Source of the DNA: Hevea brasiliensis
Taxonomy: Eukaryota > Streptophyta > Magnoliopsida > Malpighiales > Euphorbiaceae
Direction of reading: 5' to 3'
Assembly (NCBI RefSeq): GCF_030052815.1
Contig: NC_079496.1
Location: 4,588,001 to 4,652,000 of the forward strand
Length of the DNA: 64,000 nucleotides
Position numbers and translations under genes: made by a program. The stretch's first letter is position 1. The number at the start of each line of letters is the position of its first letter. A model generated the notes under the pieces. It had not been told where the DNA came from. It saw only the letters and a program-made list of their open reading frames with translations, and did no database searches. Positions 36,408-48,112 of this stretch are shown piece after piece.

Positions 36408-37670
36408 TATTATCCTTCCCGCTTTTCAAATTTTCACCTTTTATTTTTTTTTATATAACTTTATTGAAAGATTTGAAGATATGTATCTACGAATTGCTAC
36501 CGAAATATGAAATGTAGTGGCCAGCCAACGACAGATGCAACAATAGTGTACAGACATTTGATCTTTGGGAAGCTGATTTTTTGTCTCTCTGTTTACGTGT
36601 CTTGCAATTTCAACACTGTTAATGGCTTCCCTACAATCTAGGTCCCTCCTCTCCTCCGCCATCGACCTTATTTCTACTAAGGTTCGATCATTTTGAGTAT
36701 GGACATTTTGAGTTCTGGTGTTCTTGAAGGAGTACGGAGAATGGGATAAGGAAGTTCTTGAAGAATTTGATCGTATTACTGACTTTTGGTAAAAAAATAT
36801 AACCACCCTTAGCCCATTTTGCCACCTCAGATTTTTCTGTTCATTTGGTAGATTTTTGCCAAATCAGATGGGCGTGTTGCTCAATTTGGAGGCCATGTGC
36901 AAATTTGTATTTAAGTGATAAGCTTTGATTGCAAATTTGTATTTAAGTGATAAGCTTTGATTGAGTTGAAGTGTGAGTTAAAAAAAAAACTTTAAGTATC
37001 TATTATGTAAAAATACAATAATTTATCTGAGATGTATTTAACTATTTTTATTGGCTTGTTATTTCATTTAGTATACCTACATAAAATTACAGCTTCATAA
37101 TACAATGTCTGCCAGGGAGTTGGCTTCGGAGTTGGTACTGTCGAGGGGCACTAGATAACCAACACAATCCTTCCAACATTTGATAGCAGTGACGTCCCTA
37201 ATGCCTGCTTCTTTTTGAGTTGTCGAGGGCAGAGCACTTTGAGATGCATCCTTATGATGCCGCGGTTTCATCGGGTACACATGATTTAAAGCATCAATTT
37301 GGTTATCTGCTTACATTGCATTACATGACATAAAGTAGTGATTACAAGCGAAGCACAAGCAGAAGCTATAACCAATTTTCTCTGCTTGCAAGATTAAAAA
37401 GGATTTAAGATTTCTCGTGCACTTCATACCAAAATAAGCAGCACAGTAACAGTATCGCACCACTTCAGCAATTCTCAATGTGGCTACTTCTTTGGCAACA
37501 TGTTATAGCAAGTCTATTACAGAGTTCGGATAAATGTAGAGCACAAACAAGGACAGCTAAACCCTTGCTTTGCCTCAGAAACAACAAAAAAATATATTTT
37601 CTTCTAAACATTTACTCGTAGATAATAGGAAACTTTCTAATAATGTGCCCTTCGGTGTTCTGTGCATTTG
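36405..37670. other. intergenic DNA downstream of DMC1
   Basis: No confident gene. A plus-strand stretch at 36622-36684 opens MASLQSRSLLSSAIDL and then stops; it may be the 5' end of a lost gene. A 32-base unit is duplicated in tandem at 36899-36962. A minus-strand 61-codon frame at 37095-37280 (starting MYPMKPRHHKDASQ) has protein-like composition but no family I recognise. Confidence 0.35.
36899..36962 (+). repeat. perfect two-copy tandem duplication, 32-base unit
   Basis: The unit beginning GCAAATTTGTATTTAAGTGA at 36899 repeats exactly from 36931. It is probably a recent slippage or unequal-exchange event. Confidence 0.9.
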
Positions 37671-40600
37671 CTAGTCCTTTGCATCCGCAATCCCCCCTGG
37701 TGTAATCTGAAATACGTGCATCTGTCAAGAAAATTTGCAATTTAACTCTAGGTTGGGAAATTAAATTCTGCATTCTAATTGGTGGTTTATATTAGGATGA
37801 GAGACCAAGTAGTAGTTTATTTTGGATTTTACATCATCCTCTATCTTATCATGATATGGTTATACAGCTTTCTTTATTTTTCATAGAAAAATTGAACCAG
37901 CCAACCAGTGTAAAAAGCAAAAATAACAACGGTGGGAAGAAGGATATTGCTTCAGCCTCAGGCAGATTTGGCGCGTCAAACACCTTGCAGATGCGTTGTT
38001 CACCTTTGCCTTTCCTGAACATCAACCTGATTGTGGCTGCATGAGCAAGCACATGGCCTCCTGCTGGTTTTTTTGGATCTGATATGAACACTCCTCCACC
38101 TGGGTCAGCAATAACTGCAACCAACAATTGAACAATATATTCAACCTATATGCCTCTGAAAACAAGAAATCAGAATAGATTGGAGCTGTACTGGGAGAAC
38201 TGAAGGTGAGCTTGTGGGCTGATATACCAACATATTATAGCTAGAAAACAACATCTCATTTGTGAAGACATGTGGCAACAAAAATATTTAGTCATATAAA
38301 GAAGAAGACAATAGAATATTGGAGTCAAAGCTTTTACAGCACGCTATATCTGGCTTTCCATGCAGGATAATGTCTTAGGTCGAGGTCGAGGATACCTTGG
38401 TTAGTCATGTAAACTGCAACATTGAATTCCTCAGCTATCTTTATCAATCTGGAGAGCATCTGTGCTAACTTTTGCTGTAAAAGGCAATCAGTCAAGTCAT
38501 TGGAAAGAATAGATAGATATAATGGTCGCAGTTTAACATTGAGAAGCTTATTAACTTCACCTGGCGCTCTGCAAGTTCTCCTCTACCAGTGAAATCCACT
38601 CGAAAGAGAGCAATTACGGAATCCACAATCTGAATTATAGGTGCAAAAAAAAAAAATATCATCCCAATAGGACTCCTAATATTGTTATGATAGGATAATG
38701 TGTAAGCAAGAAAAGTCACCAGAAGTCTGAATGGCTCTTCAGACATTTTTGCAGCCAGACCAAGAAGCAGGTTGTACTGATGTTCATATGTATATGCACG
38801 AGCATAAATGATCTTTTACATCCACAGATAAAATAAGTGAGAATTGACTTCTTCCATGATACAATTGATCATATCCAAAAGTTGATACTTACATTGTCAA
38901 GGACTGCTCCTGGGTCCATGCCAAATCTTTCAGCTATTGGAATAATCCTATCTGGTCGGCTGGAAGTGCCCGTAGTTAAGAAGAAAACAGACTGCAACAC
39001 ACATCAAATGAAGATAATTCCTTGTAACTTTTTCAAGAAAAAAGAAACATTAAATATTGCCAGTCTAGATGTTAAGAAGGATGGCAAAAGTGAGGATACA
39101 AAGTTCCTTCGGTATCAACATAAGCAACCTTTCCATTCCCACCTCGCATGTTGGTAGGAAGCTGCACAGGCAATAGAAATGTTTATTTTGCAAGGTTTGT
39201 TGCAATATTTTTTCTGCTACATAATCAACCATGTAAACCAAGGCTAATGCCATTGCCACCTACGATAGCCTCATATCTTTTCTATATTCTGATGGAAGGA
39301 TTACTGAACCAGAAAAAGCAAGAACTGGAATGCAACGTCAAAGTCATTTAATTGACTAATAATACAAGACAATTATACTACAAGATCCACATTTTTAGTA
39401 AATCAGTTATCCACTCTTTTCTTTTTGCTTTTTCTTTTTCAATTGTCATGGATAATAATAATACATTAGTTTGTCAAAATTTCTTCCATTTTCTGTCCAT
39501 GCTCAGAATATCACTCTATCTTGTACAACAGATCCAACTATTAAATCATGCTATAATTGACAGGCACTAATGAGCTGGGTAGGAGAAAAACCTGTGTAGA
39601 GACACACAGAGTATGAGCAAGCTGTGTTTTCCCAGATCTGAAGTAATAATTGAATTGTAAAAAGACTTTATGCATGTGCTTTTATGATAAAATGGCATAA
39701 AGCTATCAATGTAAACAACTGTATGTAGAAATGCAAGTTTCTCACCGGAATTCTCCAAAAGCTTCTGTAATAGCCAGAGTTTCAATCCCACCTTTATTAA
39801 TCAATCACAAAAGCAGTGTCAATTGCACAGAAATAAACTATACTACTACACTTGCAGAGATAGTGTTAGAGTAACTAAGAGTGCAAAATGACCTCCTAAT
39901 AGTTCATCAAGGGCTTGGCTTCCTGTCGTGATGCGAATCACTGACTTCCTCTGTCGGCATAAACAGAAATCATATCTCAGGTTTGTCAAGAAATGAAACT
40001 ATTCTCAACAGCTTTGAAACTTCCAATTGTTCTTATGGCAGCAAATGGAGTTCAAATATTAGAGTCATTCAATCGGATATGATCTCTCTATAAATTCAAA
40101 AGGAGCAAAAAGAATATAGAACTTACTCTGAGCAAAGCATCACTTCCAGTTATATAACCAAAATTCTGAGAATGAGAAGGAGATATAAAAGGGAATTAAA
40201 GAAGGAGAAAGCTACAGAAAGCAATAAAAGTTTAAACACAGACTATCATTTTATTTCCTATAATTTGAGCATTAAAGCACTGATTATCATTTTGGTCATC
40301 ATGTAATTTGGGCGCTAACCACTATCTTCTCAGCAGCTTCGCAGATCTTATCAACTTTAGCCTCAGATAATCCTTTGATCCCTGTCAGGTGCTGGAAAAA
40401 AAAGAAATTGAGATGATCATAACCGGAAGGGGACAAAACTTCCAGAATTTGAATTACTTGAACTGAAAATCATTGTACCTTCTTCGTGTGCATCATCAAG
40501 CCATTACAGGTGTAGATCCCTGCATCCTGAAGCTTCTTTATATCTCCTGCATTGATTCCTTGTGCGATTACTGCAAAAAAGAATCATACATTATAAACAA

Positions 40601-41350
40601 ACAAACGGAGCACTAAAACATCAATAAGGTTCTAATTTCTTGATAACCGAGTGAAATACGCCAGGGAGAAACCAATTCAGAAATACGCTAAGGAAAAACC
40701 AATTCATCTTTGCAATGATGAATCAGCTGAATCCCAGCAGACAAAAAAAAGCCAAAGGCCTACCGAACCTAAAGAGTTGCACACAACTCTTGCAGCTCAA
40801 AATCAACAAGCCAGGCAAATAGCACGCGTCATTTATTACAATCAGGAGAATCATTCCAAATTCTTTCTTAGAAATGTAATTTTTACTTAATATTTGATTA
40901 AAAAAAGGCACAAAAATCTAGAATCAAGGAACGCGAACAGACAAAAAGTGCTGCATAGGAATAGCAAAAATTGTTGTAGGGATTTCGCTTCGCAGATTTG
41001 AAGAGAACTCGTATTCACCAAATTAATCGAGCAAATCACTCAAAATTTTCCAAACATAAACGAATTTTGACTTCACTAGGGGAAAATAGTACCAAAAAAG
41101 GCAAATAAACCGAGAACGAAGATTTTGTAGCTTACACTTGTCAATGGCTTCGAACAAGTCCTCTTCGTCATCAATGTCTTCTCGTTCCACAAGCTGCAAC
41201 TGATTTTGATCTTCGGCTCTAAAAATCATCGGAAATGCAAATTTTGGAAAGTGATTAGGTTTCAGATCACCGTTATAACACGATATTGGTCCAATCAAAG
41301 AAAAAGATATTGCAAAAAGCTGCATTAACTCACTTGAGAGTAGCTATCAT
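37671..41350 (-). CDS. DMC1: meiotic recombinase DMC1 (RecA/RAD51 family)
   Basis: Fifteen exons on the minus strand: 41350-41334, 41218-41136, 40570-40479, 40391-40320, 40165-40127, 39950-39893, 39791-39746, 39637-39592, 39161-39100, 38959-38893, 38812-38720, 38629-38561, 38474-38396, 38114-37948 and 37715-37671. They total 1035 bases, 344 residues, the plant DMC1 length. It is the meiosis-specific strand-exchange ATPase that forms filaments on single-stranded DNA. Visible: helix-hairpin-helix N-domain ([26 protein letters not shown]); Walker A GEFRSGKT (residues 133-140); Walker B LLIVDS (224-229); [18 protein letters not shown] loop 1 region; [10 protein letters not shown] loop 2; [14 protein letters not shown]-terminus. 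The first coding exon has only 17 bases (MIATLK). The last intron is AT-AC and intron 9 looks U12-type. Residue before AITEA is Leu where plant DMC1 has Ser. Confidence 0.97.
37716..37947 (-). other. DMC1: AT-AC (U12-type) intron, last intron of DMC1
   Basis: On the coding strand the intron begins ATATCCTTCTT directly after the codon GCA of PEAEA and ends TGCAC directly before GTA TTT CAG (VFQI). ATATCCTT is the exact U12 5' splice-site consensus. TTTCTTGAC at 37732-37724, 9 bases from the intron end, matches the U12 branch consensus TTCCTTRAC at 8 of 9 positions. No GT-AG alternative restores the conserved EAEAxFQIT junction. Confidence 0.88.
38960..39099 (-). other. DMC1: probable U12-type GT-AG intron, intron 9 of DMC1
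   Basis: The donor is GTATCCTCAC (U12 consensus RTATCCTTT, first seven positions identical). The acceptor is preceded by TTCTTAAC with 15 bases from that motif to the AG, fitting a U12 branch site and spacing. The intron splits the Phe codon of DTEGTFRP. Confidence 0.7.
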
Positions 41351-41531
41351 CTTGGATTCCAGTAGAGAAAATCCTAGCACTTCATTTCCACTTTCCACCA
41401 GAGAAAATTTCGGTGTTTGCTTTGAGAGAGAGGGGAAGAAATGTTTAAAATTGAAATCTCAAATATGCATGAGTGATGAGTTTTCTGTTCTATGGCATGA
41501 ATTTATAAGGCGGGAATCGGAATTGGTCGAG

Positions 41532-41560
<29 letters not shown>
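41351..41560 (-). promoter_or_regulatory. DMC1 5' leader and proximal upstream DNA
   Basis: Sequence immediately upstream of the DMC1 start, ending in a long T-run at about 41531-41558. No TATA box was recognised. Confidence 0.35.
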
Positions 41561-41562
<2 letters not shown>

Positions 41563-41729
41563 AAGATTTAAATTTCTTATTATTTAATCACTGAATTATA
41601 GCATTATTTACAATTTAATCATTATATTTTTTAAATATTTTTGTTATTCACCTACTTTAACTTTTGATTTTGTATGTTCATCAACTCTTACTTTCATCTC
41701 GCCGCATTTAACATGTCATGTGCATGCAC

Positions 41730-42115
41730 GTAGGGATGGTAACAAGTTAATGTTTTTGAAATGTAATTGGATTTAAAATAAATTTGAATTTAAAAAATAA
41801 TATTCATAGTAAATTAGTAAAGAGTTTCATATATATTATATATCTATTATTTTAATTTATTTATATACAATTAATTAAACATAAATTTATAATAAAGTTT
41901 GTAAATTTATACATATTGAATATAAATATTTTATAAAATTATTAAAATTTTTAAAATATAAATTGTTAAAAAATATATTTAATATAAATTATTAATTAAA
42001 ATATATAAAATTAAATAAATTTAAATATTATCTAAATAATAGTAATTAAATTTGAGTAATTAAAAATAAATTTAAATTAAAATTGAATAGTAATGACAAT
42101 AATTATTAATTTAAT
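41730..42115. repeat. diverged copy of an AT-rich dispersed repeat
   Basis: Opens GGGATGGTAACAAGTT and continues as AT-rich sequence that matches, with gaps, the stretch at about 62222-62690. Shared blocks include TTTTTAAAATATAAATTGTT and TATAAATTATTAATTAAAAT. The element type is not established. Confidence 0.55.
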
Positions 42116-42686
42116 TCAAATTCAGTCAAAATAATTTATACGACGGCAAACCGACCGTTGCCCTTCCCATGCAACAAATTACAAGCGTATCCAGCCCAAG
42201 GGATTCGTGACCACGCCCTGGGCTGCCGTTCTTCCTGTATAATCTTTGTACGCTGCAGGAGCTATTTACTTTTGACCCGCCAGCGAAGTGGGCAGTGCCT
42301 TCCCTGGTAATAATAAAATCAACGAGTGCCCGTATTAAAATCCCTCCTCCTTTCAAATAATTGCTGTACTGTTTGCGTCCACATTCTCAGTTTTTTCCCT
42401 TCTTTTAATTTAAAAAGGGAGCGGTTCTCTTGTCTCTTTTCCTCTCTGGAGACCGCTCCACTTAAATTTTCCCCACCTTCCCTGTAATTTCCTGCAATTC
42501 TCATGTTCACATCACTGAATTTCCCTTTCACCCAAATAGTCCCGTAGTTTTTTTTTTTTTTATTCTTTTCCTCTCTCTATCTTCACTATCACAACATACC
42601 TCCAACCCTCCTTAGTAGAGCCAAAAAAAATCCGTAAATTGAATTTTCCTTCCGACGAACACCCAAGTTCGCTTCTCGGTTATCCA
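42116..42686 (+). promoter_or_regulatory. upstream region and pyrimidine-rich leader of the LRR kinase gene
   Basis: Between DMC1 and the LRR kinase, which are divergently transcribed. The last 250 bases are C/T-rich (TCTTTTCCTCTC and similar), typical of a plant 5' UTR. In-frame sequence upstream of the ATG at 42687 stays open to 42639, but has no earlier ATG. Confidence 0.5.
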
Positions 42687-45600
42687 ATGCAACTGTCCGT
42701 CTCCACCGATACCAATTCAAATGCACCCCAAAACCTCGAAAGCCCTGGATCCCGAAAATCTACTTTGACAGAAGCTGATGCATCTTCCGCGGCTGCAGCT
42801 GTGGTGGCGTCGAATGTTGAGGACAGCAATAAAAGGGGTGATAGTCTGGATGATGAATTGGTTCTCGATGTTACGGGAAAAAGTTTGGAGTTTGATTTAT
42901 TAGAGAAGGTCGACGATTCCTTGGAGGGGTTGTATTTGTACAAGAATGTATTTAGTTTGGTTCCCAGATCTGTGGGAAGGCTGGGGAAACTGAGAACGTT
43001 GAAGTTCTTTGGAAATGAGTTGAATTTGTTTCCGGTGGAATTTGGGAATTTAGTGGGTTTAGAGCGCTTGCAAGTAAAAGTATCATCGCCGGGGTTGAGT
43101 GGGTTGTGCTTGAATAAGTTGAGAGGTTTAAAGGAGCTTGAGTTGTCAAGAGCTCCGCCGAGACCCTCTGTTTTCACGATTTTGAGTGAGATTGCTAGGC
43201 TGAAGTGCTTGACCAAGCTTTCTGTTTGTCATTTCTCCGTAAGGTAAGCGTGTAAGTGTTTTTTGAATGGTGGTTAGGAATGTGGGAAGTTGAATTTTTA
43301 AAGGCTAGGCTACTTAATTTGCTTTCGACCTTGCAAAGGGGTTTTACTAGGTAGGCAAAAAGAACGGCATTTGTAGCACAATTGGGATGGGATATTTTCA
43401 GTGGCATTACAGAAGATGCAAAAATACTTTCTTCATTTTGATTAATCGTTTCTAATACATGCTGGACACGACGACTTCTATTGATGCTAAATGTGCTCTT
43501 TTAAGAATTTATGTCCATTATGATTCTTTTGTTCATCGAAGTAGGGCTATGCCTTGTGTAAAATATTATGACTCTTTTCTTCATTGTCTGATTTTTCGGT
43601 TATTTCCTTAAGCGATACAAATAAGTTATGAATGCATTTAGATAAAATACTGACATTAAAGTAGAATCAGAGTGTAATACGTAAAGATAAAGGTTTACAT
43701 GCCTTTACGCTGGATCTCTTTATTTTTTGGACATGCTTTCAGGATAGGCTATTGTATGATCTAAACAAACAGGACAATTGTGAATTTTGAGCTCAACCTC
43801 TCAAACTCGATGGGATCGAAAAAGTTATTGTGCCTAAAGCAACAAAATGATTAATTCACTGAAATTCAAACTTTTTGGAATTCTGGATCTTTTCATGTCT
43901 TTTATTGAAACCTTGAATTTTGTATGTCAGTCAAAGTATAGGTGTTTCTGCTTTTATTTATATGCAGGATTACTTTATTTAAGTGTCCGGTTAGATAGTT
44001 TAGGAAATGTTAAGGTGCTTTGCCAGTGTTTTTTATCTAGATATTTAAGGCTTAAGTTGTTTAATTAGCTAGAATGGGCTAGTCTCAGAATATAAAGGAA
44101 ATATTAGAAAGTTAGGTAGTTCAAGGTATCAAATATGGAAAGAAAGGCCTGGGAAGTAGAGCACCTTGAAGTGATAACATAAATGAAACAATTTGATATG
44201 CTTCATATGGTTTGAAGAGGCAGACAACACATCATTTATGATATTTGTATGATTAGTTTTGTCTATTAATCTATTGGTGTGAGAAAACTGTGATCGATTA
44301 AGGAAAATGCAATCCTTTGCCATTACTGTAAAACAAATTTTGTTGTTCATCAACTTCCTTGTATTAACACTCAATTTGTTTTGGGCTGTTAGCACTTCTA
44401 AATAACGGTTAATGTTAGCATTCTAAACCGCAATGTTGTATACATTACTTAATTTTACAGCATTAAGTGGCTACATATCAATGTATCAGTGTTTAAACAA
44501 AAATTTTGGCGTCGGTGTTCTTTTTCCTGCAGATACCTTCCTCCAGAAATTGGATGCCTAAATAACCTGGAGTACTTGGACCTTTCATTCAACAATATAA
44601 AGAGTTTACCTACTGAAATTAGTCATTTAACTGCGCTGATATCATTGAAAATTGCAAATAATAAATTAGTTGAACTGCCCTCCGACTTGTCCTCATTGCA
44701 AAGATTGGAGAATTTGGACCTGTCAAATAATAGGTTGACATCTTTGGGGTCTCTTCAACTTGTCTTAATGCATAACCTTCAGTATTTAAATCTTCAGGTA
44801 CTTTTCTGTGACAAAACTAGGAGTCATTTATTTTCCAGAATCTATAAGGGAAGATTATAATGTGAATTTCATTTTTCAAAATTATTATCTCCTGTTGTTC
44901 ATCTGACTAGATTTGAAAGTTTTTTTTTTTTTTTCTGTTGTTATTTTTTAAAATAATTTAGTTTTTTTTTTTTCTATGATTCTATCTAGAAAATTCATAG
45001 TTGTATCTGCGATAATGCCTTTTCTGTTCTAACTTGTTATCCAAATGTTTTATCTAAGAAACATTGGCAATTTCTAGTGATTCTTTGTTTAGGTCCATAT
45101 CTCTAGTCAAATCGCAAGCAATTAGGTGCCTTTTTACATTATTATCGATTCTTTCAGAATCATGCTTAGTCTTTTTTTTTTTTTTTTTGGTTAGGAAAAG
45201 TACTATTATATAATACTTTCTTTGATCAGACCTTTGTCACTTATGTACAAATTTGTTTTGATGCTATCTTATGTCACATTTTTTTTATTAATTTATTATT
45301 TTCATAAGTTGTAATGCTATGGATTCTTAATTGCTCTTGTTGTTTAATTCTCTTGTGATGTTGATGGTGTGCATTCCTTTGCTGGGTATAACTTTAGGTT
45401 TTCTAAATAGCCTCAGTAGATGATGTATTTTTGACATCTTCACAAACCTAGTCATTTGAAATGGATTTTCTATTGTTCATCTTTTTAAATTTTTAGTACT
45501 TGCATATGGATTATGTCTCTATAATCTTTTTTTTTTTTTTTTTTTTTTTTTATTGATCTTCATAATTTTCTTTGTTAAAGTACAACAAGCCTCTCAGTTG

Positions 45601-47720
45601 TTGTCAAATACCAGCATGGATATGTGGCAATCTAGAAGGAAATGGCAAGGACTTGTCAAATGATGATTCCATCAGTTCTTCAGTTGAAATGGATGTATAT
45701 GAAACCTTCATTCAGTCTGATAATATAAAATTTTCTTGTAATGGTTAGTGCTTTAAGTTCATTTTATCTAAATGCCCTCTGCAGTTGACATTTTTTTTTT
45801 AATCTTTTTTTTTTTTTAATATTGACTCAATGACTTTTCTAACCAAAAGTTGGATCAACTTGAAATGATGCAGGTTCTCCTAATACCATTTCAAGTGTAT
45901 TAACTGGTTCTTCATTGAACAGCAGATGCTTTGCAGCTTGGAGGTCAAGTAAGCGGTGGAAACAACGGTATTATTTGCAACAGAGAGCTCGCCAAGAACG
46001 TTTGAACAACAGCAGGAAGTGGAAGGTTGAAGCATGTGCTGAATTATTGACTCCAAAGGAATGTGAAAATCACAAACCTGACAACCTCAATGTGCTGACC
46101 TCTGAAAATTGTGGAGAAAGTACCTTAGACATAGGTCTGGATGATGAAAATGAAGATAAGGTAGTACATTCTGGTGGAGTTGAAGCTGAAAATTTACATG
46201 TTAGTGGTGAGAATGAGAGAATCAGTTCTGTTAACATAGAAAATAGCTCATGTGACCTTGAAACTATGAGTAAAGGTGGGGAAGATGAATGTTGTGTGCA
46301 TGGCAAATTTTTAGCTTTGACGCATGGAGCTGGTGGGGAAGACGAGGGTTCATCTTCAGAAAAACCCATCATCAATTTTAAGTCAAAGAGACATTCTGAT
46401 AGGGATCTTGATAATCCAAAACCAAACAAATGTCGAAGACCAACAGGAAACAGGTCAAGTTTATCCCGCAAGTATAGTGACCTATCATTTTGTAGCATTG
46501 AGGACCATATTCCAGATGGCTTTTATGATGCAGGACGTGACCGGCCTTTCTTGCCACTTAGGAGTTATGAACAAATTTTGCATCTTGATTCACGTGAGGT
46601 CAAATGCTGAATTTTTTTTTTTTTAATTTTTTTGTTATCTTATTGCTTGTTCAGTGCAAAAGACTGATTGTTTATTTTTTCCTGTAGGGAGAAGGATGAA
46701 AAGTTAGATGCAACAGTTCTATCTGCCCAGGCTTTGGCCTGCCGCTTGAAGAGATTCAATGGTTTTGTCAAGGAAAGGAATCAGGTTGTTGCTGATAACT
46801 TGCGGATTGCATCAATGCTTGCACTTTTTGTATCTGATCATTTTGGAGGCAGCGACAGAAGTTCTATTGTTGATAGGACATGAAAGGCTGTGTCTGGTTC
46901 AAACTATAGGAAGCCATTTATTTGCACGTGTTCAACAGGAAATGATGACAGTATTAATGCATCCACAAAGCATATTTTGGGCACTTCAGAAGATATTATT
47001 TTCTCTGATCTCTGTGAGAAATCTTTACATGCTGTTAAAGCAAGAAGGAATTCTATTGTAGTTCCTCTAGGGGATTTGCAGTTTGGTGTGTGTAGGCACA
47101 GAGCCTTGCTAATGAAGGTAAGTATTTTCTTTTATTTGACCATATGTTAGTCGGATGTTCATGTGTTCTTGGGCTAATTTAATAAAACTTAAATTGCTCC
47201 AGTACCTATGTGACCAAATGGAGCCACCAATACCTTGTGAACTTGTCAGGGGTTACCTGGACTTCGTGCCGCATGCCTGGAATACCATTCTCATGAAGAG
47301 GGGTGATTCATGGGTTCGCATGTTGGTGGATGCTTGTCGTCCTCATGATATAAGAGAAGACACTGATCCAGAGTATTTTTGCAGGTCAGGATACATGACA
47401 GTTCAGTAGTGTTAGTACATGGAAATAGGAGAAATTAAATTACTCTTTTGCTCATAAACAACATCCAAGATTATTTGATTGGTTATATCTATTTTTCCTT
47501 GTCTATTTTATTTATCCAAGTTTAAGATCATGTTTCTTATGGATTTTCTTGTTCTGTCAGGTACATTCCACTCAGTTGGACTAAAGTTCCTCTTACAACC
47601 GAGAGTATGCCTGGTCCTGGTTGTTCCATAACTTCTTTCTCCACATGTGATGAGTTAGGAAAAACAGTTTCTAATACTGTCATTAAATGCAAGCTTGGAT
47701 CAGTTGAAGCAGCAGCCAAG

Positions 47721-48112
47721 GCATGTTTTATTAAAATTTTCAGGCTTGTATTGTCACCAAGCGGAAAAATGCAGTTAATATTGCTGTCTGCTAAATCTAG
47801 CAATTGTTGGTGTTAGCATTTGATGAGAATACTTTGTGCTTTTCTCATGATATTTTACTTATGCTAGATAATTAATTACTGATTTTCATTTTTATGTCTT
47901 TTCAACTAAAAAAAAACCTGATTGTCTCGAAGAATTTTCACTTTTGTAGAATGTATTTATTCCATTTTTGTTGTATTTTACTTGATGCTGGTTAAATTTT
48001 GGTTTTATTGTTTGGAGTATGACGACATTCTACTGTTCATTTTTATTTTTTCTATCACAACTTAGAAATGCCTGGCAAACTGTTGATAAGGTGTTCTTAT
48101 TTGATGGTGCAG
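47721..48112 (+). other. GC-AG intron in the LRR kinase gene
   Basis: Exon 7 ends ...GAAGCAGCAGCCAAG (kinase Lys of AAAK) and the intron begins GCATGT; the next exon starts GTGCGCACT after TGCAG. Only this GC donor keeps the conserved AAAKVRTLE junction in frame. GC-AG introns are a minor U2 class. Confidence 0.7.

Noticed and set aside
36441..36806. 121-codon minus-strand frame
   Set aside because: No recognisable family; hydrophilic, irregular composition in intergenic DNA near a microsatellite.
38115..38395. DMC1 intron 13 as a third U12 intron, because its donor reads GTATCCTCG
   Set aside because: No YTTRAY-type branch motif lies within about 35 bases of the acceptor, and AAG/GTATCC is also a good U2 donor.
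42639..42686. Extending the LRR kinase start upstream to a TTG at 42639
   Set aside because: No ATG lies in the extension. ATG at 42687 is the first in-frame one.
42680..43216. 178-codon minus-strand frame opposite LRR exon 1
   Set aside because: It is antisense to a well-supported LRR coding exon, and its Ser/Asn/Leu-rich composition is a mirror of the LRRs.
46070..46498. 142-codon minus-strand frame opposite LRR kinase exon 4
   Set aside because: Shadow of the sense exon; no domain of its own.
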